A DNA stretch of 64,000 nt, taken from contig NC_060958.1 in NCBI RefSeq assembly GCF_910589235.1, positions 4,847,213-4,911,212 on the forward strand, read 5' to 3'. A program made the translations under genes and the position numbers. The notes under the pieces were generated by a model. It was not told the origin of the DNA and ran no database searches. It worked only from the letters and a program-made list of their open reading frames with translations. Of this stretch, positions 49,861 through 61,519 are shown in pieces. Origin of the DNA: Vespa crabro (lineage: Eukaryota; Arthropoda; Insecta; Hymenoptera; Vespidae). Positions within the stretch are counted from its first letter, which is position 1. Each line of letters opens with the position of its first letter.

Positions 49861-51690
49861 TTATTGTTCCAATAATTCTTGTTTTAATTTATTAACTTTC
49901 ATAGGAAGCAAATTAACGATCTCTTCACATAAATTCAGTTCTTGTTTCATTATCTCCGCAGCTTCGGGATGAGTTTCGCAATAATCAATTACAAACCGGT
50001 AGGCATTAATACTATTCTGAGTATTCTGCAATTGTATAGATTTGTCAAGAGTTATGATTTTATTATACAATCTTCCCATCTGAAAATATGCACCTAACGC
50101 AGGTTGCACAAGATCGTGAGGAAATGTTACAGTCCTTGCATCTGTAGAATTATTCTCTAGGGAATCTAAAAATAATTGAAAATTTTTAATAGCACTTTTA
50201 GCCAAATGATTGATTTTCATTAAAGCATGAGGGTCTGTTTTATCTTCGCTTATTCGTAAACGATCCAACTTAATATCCAAAATATCGGAATATGTTTCGC
50301 TTAATTCCATCCAAATTTGTCTACATGCAGTTTTGTAGTATTGAGGATTTAACTCTTTAACAGTAGCTTCCAAGATATCTATTCTACGTTTATGCATTTT
50401 CGCCTGACGATCTTCATTTTCTTCGAAAAATGATAAATATTTGTATGCTTGGGATATATCTTGTATAATTTCTACATAATCTGATGCATGATTATCTAGA
50501 GTATAATATGCTTTTGCTTGATCTAACCATTTTTGAATATTTAAAAATACAGGTTTGGCATCATTAAAATCCAAAAGGTATGTATCTGTTATCTGATTCA
50601 CAAATGGTTTGATATCATCTATCAGAATATCAAATTTTAAATCATCAAAAGATTTTTCTGAATCTTTTTCTGACTTAGAATTCAATTGACTGTCTCTAGT
50701 GTCATGAGGATCAGTTTCATCCTTTTCTGCTTTTTGTATAAGACGCTGTTTTGATAAACTAAGCAATAATATCCCATATTTAGCCCAGCATCTAGCTACA
50801 TCAGCACTTCTGTGCTTGAAACGTTCACATTCAGCCGCAGCTATTTCGCTGTCTGCTTCATTTTCTTTTTCTTTCATCATATTTTCATATTTTTCCAATA
50901 TGTAATATGCTACAGCTAAATGATGTCTGGCCTGAGTAAAACCTTCATTTTCCATAAAATACTGTGATAGAGTAGCTGCATTAAGAGCCCATTCTATGTA
51001 ATCTAAGTCTTGTATTACTTCATTTTGTTCTAATTGCCTGCGTAATGTGATGTGACAATATACTGCAGATTTGTGATGATTTTTCAAAGCTCCATATACT
51101 TGTGCAAGGTAATATAATGTCAATATATGTATTTTTTCTAGTACGTGCTTAGTACTTAAACCTTCTTTAACATCTACAATACCAAAATTTGATACCAAAT
51201 CAACAGGATCACAACAAGAATTTTTTGTATCTGTGAAATCTTTATAAATCTGTTCTGCTTTATCAAGAAATGCTTTAGCTTTTGCTGGTTGATTCCATTG
51301 AGACCAAATTATACCCAACTGATTGAGACTTGCTAAAACTGGTAAAACACCTTCTGGTTCCAATTCTCTACCCCTCAGTAGATCAATGCATTTCATAAAT
51401 TGCTCTTCAGCAACTTTTAATTCTTCTGTATCAGCATGAAGTATCCCTTTATTTAAATGAGTAATAGCAAGTAATAGTGTTATTAAATTTTTATCCTTTT
51501 CTTCTTGTTCACTGTTTATGGTATTATTAAGATTTAATTCTATTTCTTTAAGTAGATCTATAGCTGCATATTTTAATTTATAAGGTTCGCGCTCTAAATC
51601 AGATTTTCGATGTTCGTCTAGTAGTTCTCTGACTTCGGCAAATTTTTTTGTGATAAATGACAATTTTCCATTTAATTGTTCAAACGACAT
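49861..51690 (-). CDS. Kifbp: KIF-binding protein (KIF1-binding protein homologue)
   Basis: A single uninterrupted frame of 609 residues from the ATG at 51688-51690; the human protein has 621. KIFBP binds motor domains of selected kinesins and blocks their attachment to microtubules, affecting axonal transport and mitochondrial positioning. The protein is all-helical and TPR-like. Recognisable segments include ATLSQYFMENEGFTQARHHL, ARCWAKYGILLLSLSKQRLI, YLLDFNDAKPVFLNIQKWLD and the C-terminal ALGAYFQMGRLYNKII. An acidic, Ser-rich linker (DETDPHDTRDSQLNSKSEKD) interrupts the middle, as in the family. The absence of introns is unusual among the neighbours, which are all split. Convergent with RpL14, divergent with LETMD1. 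Confidence 0.92.
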   Translation of the reverse strand: MSFEQLNGKLSFITKKFAEVRELLDEHRKSDLEREPYKLKYAAIDLLKEIELNLNNTINSEQEEKDKNLITLLLAITHLNKGILHADTEELKVAEEQFMKCIDLLRGRELEPEGVLPVLASLNQLGIIWSQWNQPAKAKAFLDKAEQIYKDFTDTKNSCCDPVDLVSNFGIVDVKEGLSTKHVLEKIHILTLYYLAQVYGALKNHHKSAVYCHITLRRQLEQNEVIQDLDYIEWALNAATLSQYFMENEGFTQARHHLAVAYYILEKYENMMKEKENEADSEIAAAECERFKHRSADVARCWAKYGILLLSLSKQRLIQKAEKDETDPHDTRDSQLNSKSEKDSEKSFDDLKFDILIDDIKPFVNQITDTYLLDFNDAKPVFLNIQKWLDQAKAYYTLDNHASDYVEIIQDISQAYKYLSFFEENEDRQAKMHKRRIDILEATVKELNPQYYKTACRQIWMELSETYSDILDIKLDRLRISEDKTDPHALMKINHLAKSAIKNFQLFLDSLENNSTDARTVTFPHDLVQPALGAYFQMGRLYNKIITLDKSIQLQNTQNSINAYRFVIDYCETHPEAAEIMKQELNLCEEIVNLLPMKVNKLKQELLEQ

Positions 51691-52547
51691 TGTAATCCTT
51701 GGAAAGTATTCTAGAAAATGTTTTAATATATACTGTTTTTTTTTTATTAATAATATTTATTCTTTAGATTACTGATAATAAAATAACTCGCGATCACATC
51801 ACTTTAAGCAACACAGATTAGCTGTCAGTAGCAAACAGCAATATAACCCCTCCTCTTGAATTGTTTTTACGTGATAACAAAGTATACTACAATTAATAAT
51901 CTTCAATTCAATAAAATATACGCGTATGTGTGTATATCCATATATTCCATTTGGCGAATTACTTTCTTTGTTTTAAATGATTAAATTCTGATTGTTTTCT
52001 TCGAAGCCAATGATAGAGATGGGTTTTATCAGAAACCTATCAAAACGTTTCTATAGTTCGGTCAACATAGCAAGTGGTAGTAAAAGCAAGTAGAATCCTG
52101 TAAAGAAAGATTTTACTAAAATGATAAAGTAAATTCTACCAATCATATTGTTTTATTTAAATAATATTTTCTGGTGGAACTCTAAAAAAATTGTAAAATA
52201 TATTTTTGTTAAAACATTACATCATGTTATAAATTATTATATAATATTTCTAATATTATTTATAAATTGCTGAGAAAAGAGATTGTATTAAAATGATCAA
52301 AATTTTTACTTTGTTTAATTTATTACCAGTATTCAGTATGCTTAAACACAAACATTTATCAGAATAAAATAAATAAATTCATTTTGTAAAATAAATGTGT
52401 TTAGGTATGTTAAAAAAGATTACTAATAAGTGAAATTTAGAAATGATTAACATAAGATCTCCGATTTATCTTAATTGAATAAATAACAAAAACATAACCT
52501 TCATATATTCAACCTGTAATAAAAGTTGCAAACAAAAATTAACAATT
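51691..52547. promoter_or_regulatory. Divergent intergenic region KIFBP / LETMD1
   Basis: About 860 bases between divergent start codons, with a less AT-rich part at about 51780-52110 that probably holds the promoters. No TATA/initiator pair is convincing. Confidence 0.4.
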
Positions 52548-53771
52548 ATGCATAAAGCTATTTCAAGAGCTTTTTTTTATGGAAAACATAATTCCATCTG
52601 TTTTTTATACAATCCAGTGCAACGTTATGTTATAAAAATAGAAAATAGAGATGGGAAAAAAGGAAAAGTATCTAACCTAAAAGACTATTGGTTCGGCAGA
52701 TATATAAGTTATTTAAAAAAATATGTAGTAACTTTAGACAAGAATTTTCCAAAAATGATGGTTTTATATCGTACCTTCCGTAATGGTATCAAAGATTTAT
52801 ATTCTGATTCACAAACATATATATCTATAGTAATGAAACAGAATGTGGAAGGCTTAAATAATTTAACAAGACAAGAGCTTCAGTTGGGGTATACAATGCC
52901 CAAAGATCTAATTAAGATTTTTCCTGTTATTCTAATATCTTTGATTCCTTTTTCAAACTACGTTATCATACCTTTAGCATATTTCTTTCCACGACAACTG
53001 TTGACTCATCATTTTTGGACACCAGAACAAAAAGCAAGTTTTATGCTTCATTTTCATAAAAAAAGATTCAAACACAGTAGACCATTATTTTATTGTATGC
53101 AAAATAAAGTCAACTACATTAATAATGAACTATTAAAAATTAAATGGAACGGAATCATTGCATGTTTGGGTAGCGGTGAGCATCCAACAATTGAAAATGT
53201 GTTATCATGTATTACTTTATTTGCAAGTTCGCCATATTCAATGGATACCCTTGAACATAAATATATGGTAAATAATTAAATAAAGTTTCCTTATTTGTTA
53301 ATACGTATATTATATAATTATATTATATATATAATTTGTAAATACTTATTTGATACTTATTATTTTAGAAAAAACTGCTTGCCATTCATGGATTATCTAT
53401 ATGGACACCTTTCAGAAGGAGACGTTTAATAGAAAGAGGTATATTGTTAAAACGGATGGATAATGCCATTGTTAAAGAGGGAGGTGTAGATAATATGTCC
53501 ATAGAATCATTATGTTGGGTAAGGAAATAATTCAAAGAGTTTTGAAATAATATATATCTTATTGAGATCAATCTAATCGATATATTTTCAGGCCTTATCT
53601 TTTAGAGGATTAAATCCTGTAAATATGTCAATGGAAAGTATGAAAGATTGGCTTGAACAATGGTTGAAATTATCAGCATCAGTTGATAATTCTACATTAT
53701 CTTTACTATTACATAGTCCGATTTTTTTAGCTTATAATCATAGTAATAACTTACATTTGTTGTATAAATAA
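52548..53771 (+). CDS. LETMD1: LETM1 domain-containing protein 1
   Basis: Three exons, 52548-53267, 53369-53518 and 53592-53771, joined in phase 0, encode 349 residues (human about 360). LETMD1 is a mitochondrial membrane protein that shares the ribosome-binding-like LETM1 domain but lacks the EF hands and coiled coils of LETM1. Visible features are a basic N-terminus without early acidic residues and the LTRQELQLGYTMPKDLIKIF segment. One hydrophobic helix (VILISLIPFSNYVIIPLAYF) is followed by FPRQLLTHHFWTPEQK, a family hallmark. The domain continues across exons 2 and 3 with RRRRLIERGILLKRMD, ALSFRGLNPVNMS and MKDWLEQWLKLS. The start is the first ATG of the frame. Confidence 0.9.
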
Positions 53772-54878
53772 AATAATTATTTCTGTTTCTATCTTTTATA
53801 AATATCTTTTTATTTATTAAATGAATAAAAGATATTTAATATTTAATAACTTATTTTAACTTAAAGGATATATAAATAAAATGAATAAAGAAAAACTATG
53901 GTATATTAGAGGTAAAATCTTTATTAACAAATATACATCCTTTATTTTTACAGGAGTCTTATACAGTTTACAAAATATAATTTTCATACTTCGTATATGT
54001 CTAACAGAGAAAATAATAAAAAATAATATGGAAGAATAAATATATAAATTCTCATAAATACCAAACATGAATTGCCCGACTTAATCACTTATAGAATTTA
54101 AATATAAAATTGAAATATCATGCTGGAGAACTAAATGCAGAATAATATTAAATTAATCATCTTCAGTCTTAAAGATGCATAATATTCTTATTGAAAAAAT
54201 ATGAGTATAATAGGATCGAGTTTCTTAAATGATTAAGAGTACAATGTCATTTAAAATATACTCAGATGCTTCTAACTTTAGAGAGCAATATTTTACATAT
54301 TTGTACTTTAGATCAATGAGCATATTTCTTTTTTACAGTTTTTAAATATTCCGTGAACATTTCTCTCAATCATAATACTCATAATTGAAAATTCATATAT
54401 TTTTAATATAATTTAATATTTTGGATATATAATATCCAAATAATTGGATATATAACTAATTAATAATTTGGACATATAATTTAATAGTGTGGAATTATTT
54501 TAACATTAAAAATAAATTTAGTAAAATATAAATATATCTAATTTTTTTTTCTTTGATTTAAAATTCATTGTGGCAAAATAAAAACGTAAAAATAAGTACA
54601 ATTAAATAATAGTAGGTATAAGATATAAAATTACACGATATAATTAATTTAACTACATGTATCACAATATTGCTTATAGAGAAATAAAATATATTAACGT
54701 GACAAATGAATTTTATGATTTACTAATACTATTAAAGACAAAAATAAAAAATATTTGAGGTTGAAAAGTTAATAATGCATAATATAAAATAAATTATATT
54801 TTTCCCAGCATATGAACATTTAAAAAGCATAGATAAATAAAATTAAAATAATTATGATTTAAATAATAATCACGTCTG
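53772..54878. other. Convergent spacer LETMD1 / ZC3H3
   Basis: About 1.1 kb of very AT-rich DNA containing both 3' UTRs. A TTGGATATATAAT-like phrase is repeated several times at about 54420-54480. No gene is seen. Confidence 0.45.
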
Positions 54879-57661
54879 TTAATTAATAGGGATAAAAGCG
54901 GGTAGAATACCAAGAGGCAATCTTTTCGGTAATTTGTTTTCAAAATTTGTTGACTCTTTTTCAGATATGCTTGGTTCTGCAATATTGTTATTAGAGAATT
55001 CCTCATTCATAAATATATCGCCAGATTGTTGTGCTATTGCAACACTTTTTATAATTTGTACTTTTTTCATAATATTATCCTTTGTTGTAGCAAGATCATT
55101 ATTGACTGTGTCAGTACTCTCATAATATCGTAATCTACATTCATGATTGGTCAATTCTGTATCATTCTCCATTGTAGATGTACTTTGACTTTTAGTTGCA
55201 TTAGGTTCTTTTTGTAAATACTTATTGGTTTGTCGGGCAGTAGATGTAGTTGGTTTATGAGGATAGGGACAATACTTACCTTTGCTGCAGTTGCTGGTTT
55301 TGTTATATTCAGGGCAAAGATACTCATGACGCAGCTTACACTATAGAAAAAGAAATCACTAATCTAGTTATTTATTAGTTATATAATTATTACGTGCGTT
55401 TTCATATAAAGTAAATACATTTGTAATTTGTATAATTATTTATGATCATATTTATAATCAAGAAACATAATTTACTGATTATAGAATATGGTATATATAG
55501 AAATAAAAATATTGTTACCTCGTTTCCTTTAGAACAATATCCTTGCAGAAATTCTATGCAGATAGGAGTACTAGATGAAACTTTGACATGACGATAAGGA
55601 CACTGATCTCGCGTACAACAGGCTTCTAGAAAATATTTGCAGGTTGGCATTTTCTCAGGTCCAACATCATGTGAAAGTGGACATGCATCCAATAAGCATT
55701 TTCCTTGAAGAAATCTGCACATATGTATGCATGTAAAAGTGGAATTTTAGATTTGTTTAAAGATATTACTTAAAAAATAATTAATAATTTATAATAAACA
55801 AAATTTTTTAGATTATAAATTCCTGAGTTATGTCCCTCATAAATAAGAATAACTATATACTTTTTACAAACTGAGATCTGTTTTTTGTCATGAAGTTTAG
55901 AACAGGTTCCCTTCTTTTGATTGGCACAATATCCAAATCGTTGGAAGAACAAACATGGTTGGTTATTTTTGCGCATTTTATTGCGCAAAATTTGTATACT
56001 CCTTTGTTTAACTTTATTACTGTACAGAGAAAAAGATAGAGAAAATAGAATTAAAGTGCAATTACATATTAATAAATTAATTAAGACTCAAATAACTTTA
56101 CCTAATATTATTTTTGTGAGTAATTTTTGATGTAATCATGTTTCCAAGTTTAGATTCAGTTGTTTGTATAGCATTCTTCCGATTAGGTACATCTTTGCTT
56201 ATTTTGAGTCTACAAAGTTTCTTACCATTTGTTGTAATTATAAATTTATCATTTTTATTGTTTGATGCAAGTTTTCCTAAAATAAGTTTAATAAAATTAA
56301 ATAAATGATTATATAAGACTATACATATTATAATAGGTATACTTATAGACATTTAATCTAGTCAAAAAAATATCCATACTCTTTAAAGAGTAACTTCTTC
56401 GAACTAATTGATTTCTGGATGATTTGTATACTATTCCTCCAATTGTAACTAATTCCATCAAATTATACCTGTAATATAAATGATACTTATATATAGACCA
56501 ACAATTTCTATTTTTATATAATATAATTACTTGGCTTTCTTTGGTTGGGAAGTTTCACTTTTCTTCGGTTCTGTTAATGATTGTATAGTCCTGTCAATTT
56601 TGTATTTATTTACTTTTGTTTTAGCATTATGTACCTTTGATAAGTTTATATCATTACTGTTGCATTGCAATGTATTATTATTCGCTACAATATTTTTTGT
56701 ACTCTGTAATATGGTAGTTTTAATTTTTTTTGTTGGAGAAGGTTTTTTAACTTTTTGTGGACCTATTTGAGAAATCACAGCATTTCCTTTCATTGTGCGT
56801 TTAGCTCTTATTAGTTTTCTTTTTGATAATAATAAAATATTTGACATATTAGTTTTTTTTATGGGAGTCTTTGCAGTGTCAATTTTTCTTATAAATTTTA
56901 ATCTTGAACATGCAGGTTGATTAAAATTTGGTACGGTCTCTCGTTTTTCAACTATTTCTGATTCTTTAGTCGATGATAATTTTGATATTAATTTTGGATT
57001 TATATATACTGATTTTTTTACATCTGTCTGAATAAAACTTTCTTTAATACCTGATTTAACACATGTATAATTACTTTCTGTCATTGAGGTTGAACTAGCA
57101 ATGCTAGTCATTATTTTTGGGTTGACATGTATCGAAGGTTTTGTATGAAGTTTCAACTTTTTTATGTCCATTTGTGTTAAATTTTGTTGAGAATTACTCA
57201 TTATATTAGAAGTATTATTCATTGTAGTTTCATTTGTACTAGCAACACTTTTCACCATTTTAGGATTGACATGTATGAATGGTTTCATATGCATTTTGGG
57301 ATTGATATGTACCACAGGATTTTGTGGCTTAAAATATGGATTAACATAAACGTTACAGGACATTGTTGAAGGCTTTATATGTATATTATTATTTAATTTT
57401 TCATAAGTCAGTATGTCAGTTGGTCGAGATTTAGGAAATGTATTTAAGTTACTTTGACATTCCGATATATTCATATTTATATTCTGTTTATTTGTAGCAC
57501 TACTATTAGGCAAATTTCCAGATGATTCACTCTTATATTTTTTTATAAGACCTGAAATGATGACCTTGTAATCACGGATTTAGACAAAATTTATATGGCG
57601 TAATGAACATCTACAACTTACGAGTCAAATAATCGATCTCATTTAATAGTTTTACATTCAT
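54879..57661 (-). CDS. ZC3H3: CCCH zinc-finger protein ZC3H3
   Basis: Seven exons from the complement: 57622-57661, 56531-57551, 56380-56468, 56102-56276, 55861-56019, 55519-55714 and 54879-55340. All phases agree; 713 residues. ZC3H3 is a nuclear protein implicated in mRNA 3'-end processing and poly(A) mRNA export. Five CCCH fingers run from about residue 455: CLFFQRFGYC with its CSKLH, KFLQGKC with CPLSH, CKYFLEACC with CPYRH, CIEFLQGYC with CKLRH, and CPEYNKTSNC with CPYPH. The preceding segment TIGGIVYKSSRNQLVRRS matches the family's pre-finger motif. The long exon 2 is basic and Asn/Lys-rich and contains five hydrophobic-NPK repeats. The exon 3 donor was set at AAAGA|GTATGG because only that phase keeps the next exon open. 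The C-terminal 100 residues are unfamiliar. Confidence 0.9.
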
Positions 57662-58150
57662 TATAAGAAAAACAAAGTTCACTTTTCAAAGGTAATATAT
57701 GTTCTTCTATTTTCTTTTTCTAATAAAATACGGCGCTTCTTTAAGGATTCTACTTATATCGTATCACATGACGCCAAAGAATACACTAGAAAAAACGTAG
57801 AATTTCACTCGGAAATGTGTAAACTGTAGGCATGAAAAAAAAGAAAAAAGATCACGACGATTAATTGGTCTCTAAAATCATTGAAAATACGAGCCAATCA
57901 CGATTTTCAAGGTATGATGATTTCGATATTTTGTTCGACGAGGATAAGGCAGAGAAAAAAATGACGTTGTCGTCGATACTGAACGTACCTTTATTCCAGT
58001 TAAAATTGTTTCTGCAAGATGGCGCGAGCGCGCCAAATGCAATAATAATTTAAATTGACTTTCTATACGTCATGTGATTCGCGTTTCGTAACGGTATTCG
58101 AAAGAACGTAGGAAGTGGGACGTCTACATTTGCTTTCGCATTTACAATCC
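57662..58150. promoter_or_regulatory. Divergent promoter region ZC3H3 / right-edge gene
   Basis: About 490 bases with rising GC content towards the right. AAGATGGCGCG (58016-58026) is a YY1/Pho-type site and lies inside a GGCGCG-AG-CGCGCC palindrome (58021-58034). No TATA box is seen, so a dispersed divergent promoter is likely. Confidence 0.45.
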
Positions 58151-58394
58151 TCGCAATAAGAAAATTCCCTTATAGAAAGATGGTGGCGATAGAAGCGTTC
58201 ATTCGTTGGTAACATTGTGCGCGTGGACAAATCCATCGTGATGACAGTTTCGAGCGGTGACAGTTGCGTACATGTTTGTCAGGCTGCGAGAAGCGTTCTT
58301 TTCTATTCCGTTAGTTAGTAAGAGCCACTTTCATCGTTTCGGCCAACGCTCCGTTGTTTAATAAGTTATCTACGGAATACGAATCGTGGCGGAG
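58150..58394 (+). other. Probable first (5' UTR) exon of a gene extending beyond the window
   Basis: A GC-rich stretch ending in GGCGGAG|GTAAGT, an ideal donor at 58394/58395. Within it are AAGATGGTGGCG near 58178 (another YY1-like site, with a 10-codon frame that closes quickly) and two further short upstream frames, so the exon is probably untranslated. The 5' limit is a guess. No intergenic signal to the right suggests where the gene ends. Confidence 0.45.
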
Positions 58395-59087
58395 GTAAGT
58401 GACCTAATACACTTTGGTATGTTAGAACCAGATGGTCGCAAGTGATTAACTTGACAGTTTGTTGTTCCGTAGCCCTTGAAAAAAAAGCCTACCGGCAAAA
58501 TTATATCCTTTTTCAGCATAGTTGTGTGAAACACTCGTTTACGTTCTTTTCTTTTTTTTCTGCTCCGTTATACATTCTTTATTACTTTTATCTATTGATT
58601 CGATAAAGAGACCATGTAATACATGCAAAGAACACATGGCTTATATTTCAAGATATAATTTATTTATTTTCTACATACATTTTATTTTAGCAACTAATTG
58701 AATTTTCTTCTTTTTTTCTCCTTCTTTTTCTCCTAAAAACTAACCAATTTTAATTCTATATTGTTTCATGCAAGATGGTGATAAAAATTGAAAAATGTAG
58801 TTTTGCCTAGGTACTGACCATTGATTTGACAAAGATAATTATTATTCTTTATTAGTATAATTACAAACACGTTATCTCTTTTTGTCGTAAAGTTACATTT
58901 TTACGGAAACGGTAAACGAGTGAAGTAGATAGTGCTGAATACTAACAAGTTACGCAGTGTAATTCTAAATTTACCTTTAAGTATAATACATCAGTTATAA
59001 TGGTGACAATTCTTGTTTTCTATGTTCTACTAAGGAATAAAAGTATATTGTGTTTATTTATGTCTCTTTTATTTGTTATCTCGATAG

Positions 59088-59241
59088 GACATTCGTTAAT
59101 TATCATTAAATTCAACGATAAAAATCAAATGAAAGTATCGGACGATAAAAGACTGATCGAAAAGAATGATGAGATCGTTATCAACATTATAAAAGCGTAC
59201 GATCGACATTATGAAAACATTTCGAAACTGATAGAAAAATA
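59088..59241 (+). CDS. Candidate internal coding exon, or end of a small secreted ORF
   Basis: A strong acceptor (pyrimidine-rich tract ending CTCGATAG) precedes 59088 and a consensus donor GTAAGTAT follows 59241. In between, one frame stays open and has balanced, gene-like codon use, encoding HSLIIIKFNDKNQMK and then SDDKRLIEKNDEIVINIIK and KAYDRHYENISKLIEK. It contains an in-frame Met (59130-59132) that could be the start if the first exon at 58.3 kb is untranslated. Alternatively, an ATG at 59000 gives an 80-residue protein with an N-terminal hydrophobic segment and a stop at the donor. I do not recognise the family. Confidence 0.33.
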
Positions 59242-59350
59242 GTAAGTATGCGACGTCAGAGATAATTAAAGCGATGATAGGGTGGTGATCATTCGGCCGA
59301 CAGAGAAACGGTGACGAGAACGTATATACGTAACACGTGTATATACACAT

Positions 59351-59425
59351 ACTCTCTCTCTCTCTCTGTCTCTCTCTCTCTCTCTTTTTCTCTCTCTCTC
59401 TCTCTCTCTTTCTCTTTCTCTCTCG
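59351..59425. repeat. (CT)n microsatellite
   Basis: CT/CTTT repeats of about 75 bases with a few T and G interruptions. Confidence 0.9.
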
Positions 59426-60097
59426 TCTGGTACGAGCGATGATCCATAAATCGGTGATTGTAAGTATAAAATAATGAAATGCGTTAAGTTATAACAATTC
59501 AACTAATATCTATGTATTCTCCTAAAACAACTATGAGTCTCATGAGAGAATTTTGTCCTTGGTAATACCTAAAACGAATTGACTTGCAACGAAGCCGATT
59601 ATTTTCATCTATTTTTCAATGCTTATCGAGAAATTGGACATCGATTTTAAATAGAATCCAATTAGCTTTCCAAATACATACATAAAATATGTTCTTTTGT
59701 TGTCAATTTTAACGAGCTCGATACGCTTGTTTCTTTTTTTTTTGTTTTTCCTTTCTTTCTTTCTTTCCCTTCTTTTTCCTTATTTAAGGAGAAAGTAAAA
59801 GTGTTATTCACACTCTGGGAGTCATATTTTGGAAAACAAGAAGAAAAAAAAAAGAAATGAAAAACCGTTCGATTCGATCGGAAAAAATGATTGGAAAATT
59901 GAATTACACATGATTTATTAGTATCCAAAATAAAAATTTGAGATATGAAAGAACGCTACGTTACGAATTATTCAGACGTTACGTGATAAACGAGGGAAGA
60001 CTGCTCGCACCACTACGAAGATTTATACGAATTAGGGTAACTCTGGATGAGGTCAGAACTTTAGCATGAGGCTTATGAATACATATGCGTATGGCGA

Positions 60098-60136
60098 CGT
60101 GCGCGCGCGCGCGCCACACACACACTCACACACATA
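60098..60136. repeat. Alternating (GC)n-(CA)n tract
   Basis: GTGCGCGCGCGCGCGC followed by CACACACACACTCACACACA, an almost uninterrupted purine-pyrimidine alternation of about 38 bases, which is the composition that favours Z-DNA. Confidence 0.85.
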
Positions 60137-60660
60137 TATGGTAACAACGCCTTCCCAAGAAATTATGAACGACCGAGAGAACGGTGAAAGCGAGTAATTT
60201 TAACTTTAATTTCTTTTCATTAGCGATTCGTCCCTAACGTCCATTTGTTAATGTAAACTCGATGGAAGTTTCTCATCTTACGTTTTTCTTCGCTTCCGTC
60301 GCTTCTTGAATGGTCGACAAATTTTCTAACTTTTCATTTTTGCCTGCAAGATTTCTAAGGGAATGAGAGAGGGAGAGAGAGAGAAAGAGAGGAAGAGAGA
60401 AAAGAGAAAGAGGGAAGTATTTTAATCGGCTGCAAGTTGAGCGCGCAAAGTTTAACTTGACGTCTTTCTCGCCGCGGGAAACACAAAGTAGACGACAATG
60501 AAAAAAAAGAAAAAAGAAAAAAAAGGAAAAAAAAAAAAATGAAACGAGCCGTAACTCTTTTTTTATCTTTCTCTTGCTCAACAACGTCGGAAACAATTTA
60601 TATGGATTGTGTACAATGTGTGCATATATATACCTATGTATATATACGAGTAGAAAATCG

Positions 60661-60680
60661 AAAGAGAGAGAGAGGGAGAG

Positions 60681-60726
<46 letters not shown>
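60661..60726. repeat. (AG)n microsatellite
   Basis: About 65 bases of AG repeat with GGAG and AAAG interruptions. Confidence 0.9.
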
Positions 60727-61018
60727 TATATGTGCGTTTCCGGATGCCGATTGTACGATTCCGATGATTCACGGTCAACGCGCTTTCAAAGCGGTTCCGC
60801 AAAACTTTTCAATCAGTATAAAAAGAGAAAGAAGGAAACAGAGACAGAGACAGAAATAGAGATAGAGACAGACAAAACGACAGAGAGAAAAAGATAGCAA
60901 TGTACATTTTTCTGTACTTTTATTTTACCTCTGCGTTTTTTTATCGATTTTGTAAATTGCTCTTTTTTTGAATCACATGGCAAACAATGAACTACAATAT
61001 ACATAGAGGAAAAAAAGC

Positions 61019-61029
61019 AGAGAGAGAGT

Positions 61030-61061
<32 letters not shown>

Positions 61062-61063
61062 GA
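61019..61063. repeat. (AG)n microsatellite
   Basis: AG repeat with TGAGACAG and AAAG interruptions, ending in a pure run at 61040-61062. Confidence 0.88.
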
Positions 61064-61433
61064 CCGGAAGTTGAACAAACGATTTCAAAGGGGAGAACAT
61101 TCGAGTGTAGAAATCCGACATTTCCCCGCGCTAATTTGAATCTCGATGAACATATTTTAAAACACAAGTAGAATATCCAAGCTATGTATATTCTCTTATT
61201 CGTTTGCATCTACTTCGTCGTTTATTCTCTTATTCTTATTCTTTTGAACGTCGTCATTTTCTGCCGTCATTTTCCATCCTCGTGGGAGTGACAAGAATGG
61301 GAAAATAACAAGATTAAACCTTTTACGGCATATAGCGTACTTGATAATTACAAATGCGTCGCTCTTTTTTTACTTATTTTTTCCTTTTCGTTCCGTTATT
61401 CGATGATTTCAATTAAATATCTTTGTCATGATT

Positions 61434-61437
<4 letters not shown>

Positions 61438-61472
<35 letters not shown>

Positions 61473-61477
61473 TCTCT

Positions 61478-61516
<39 letters not shown>
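61438..61516. repeat. (CT)n microsatellite with (CTTT)n core
   Basis: A pure CT run, a CTTTCTC-type middle and another pure CT run, about 78 bases in all. Confidence 0.9.

Positions 61517-61519
<3 letters not shown>

Noticed and set aside
60273..61209. Frames rich in Leu-Ser or Glu-Arg
   Set aside because: Translations of CT/AG repeats.
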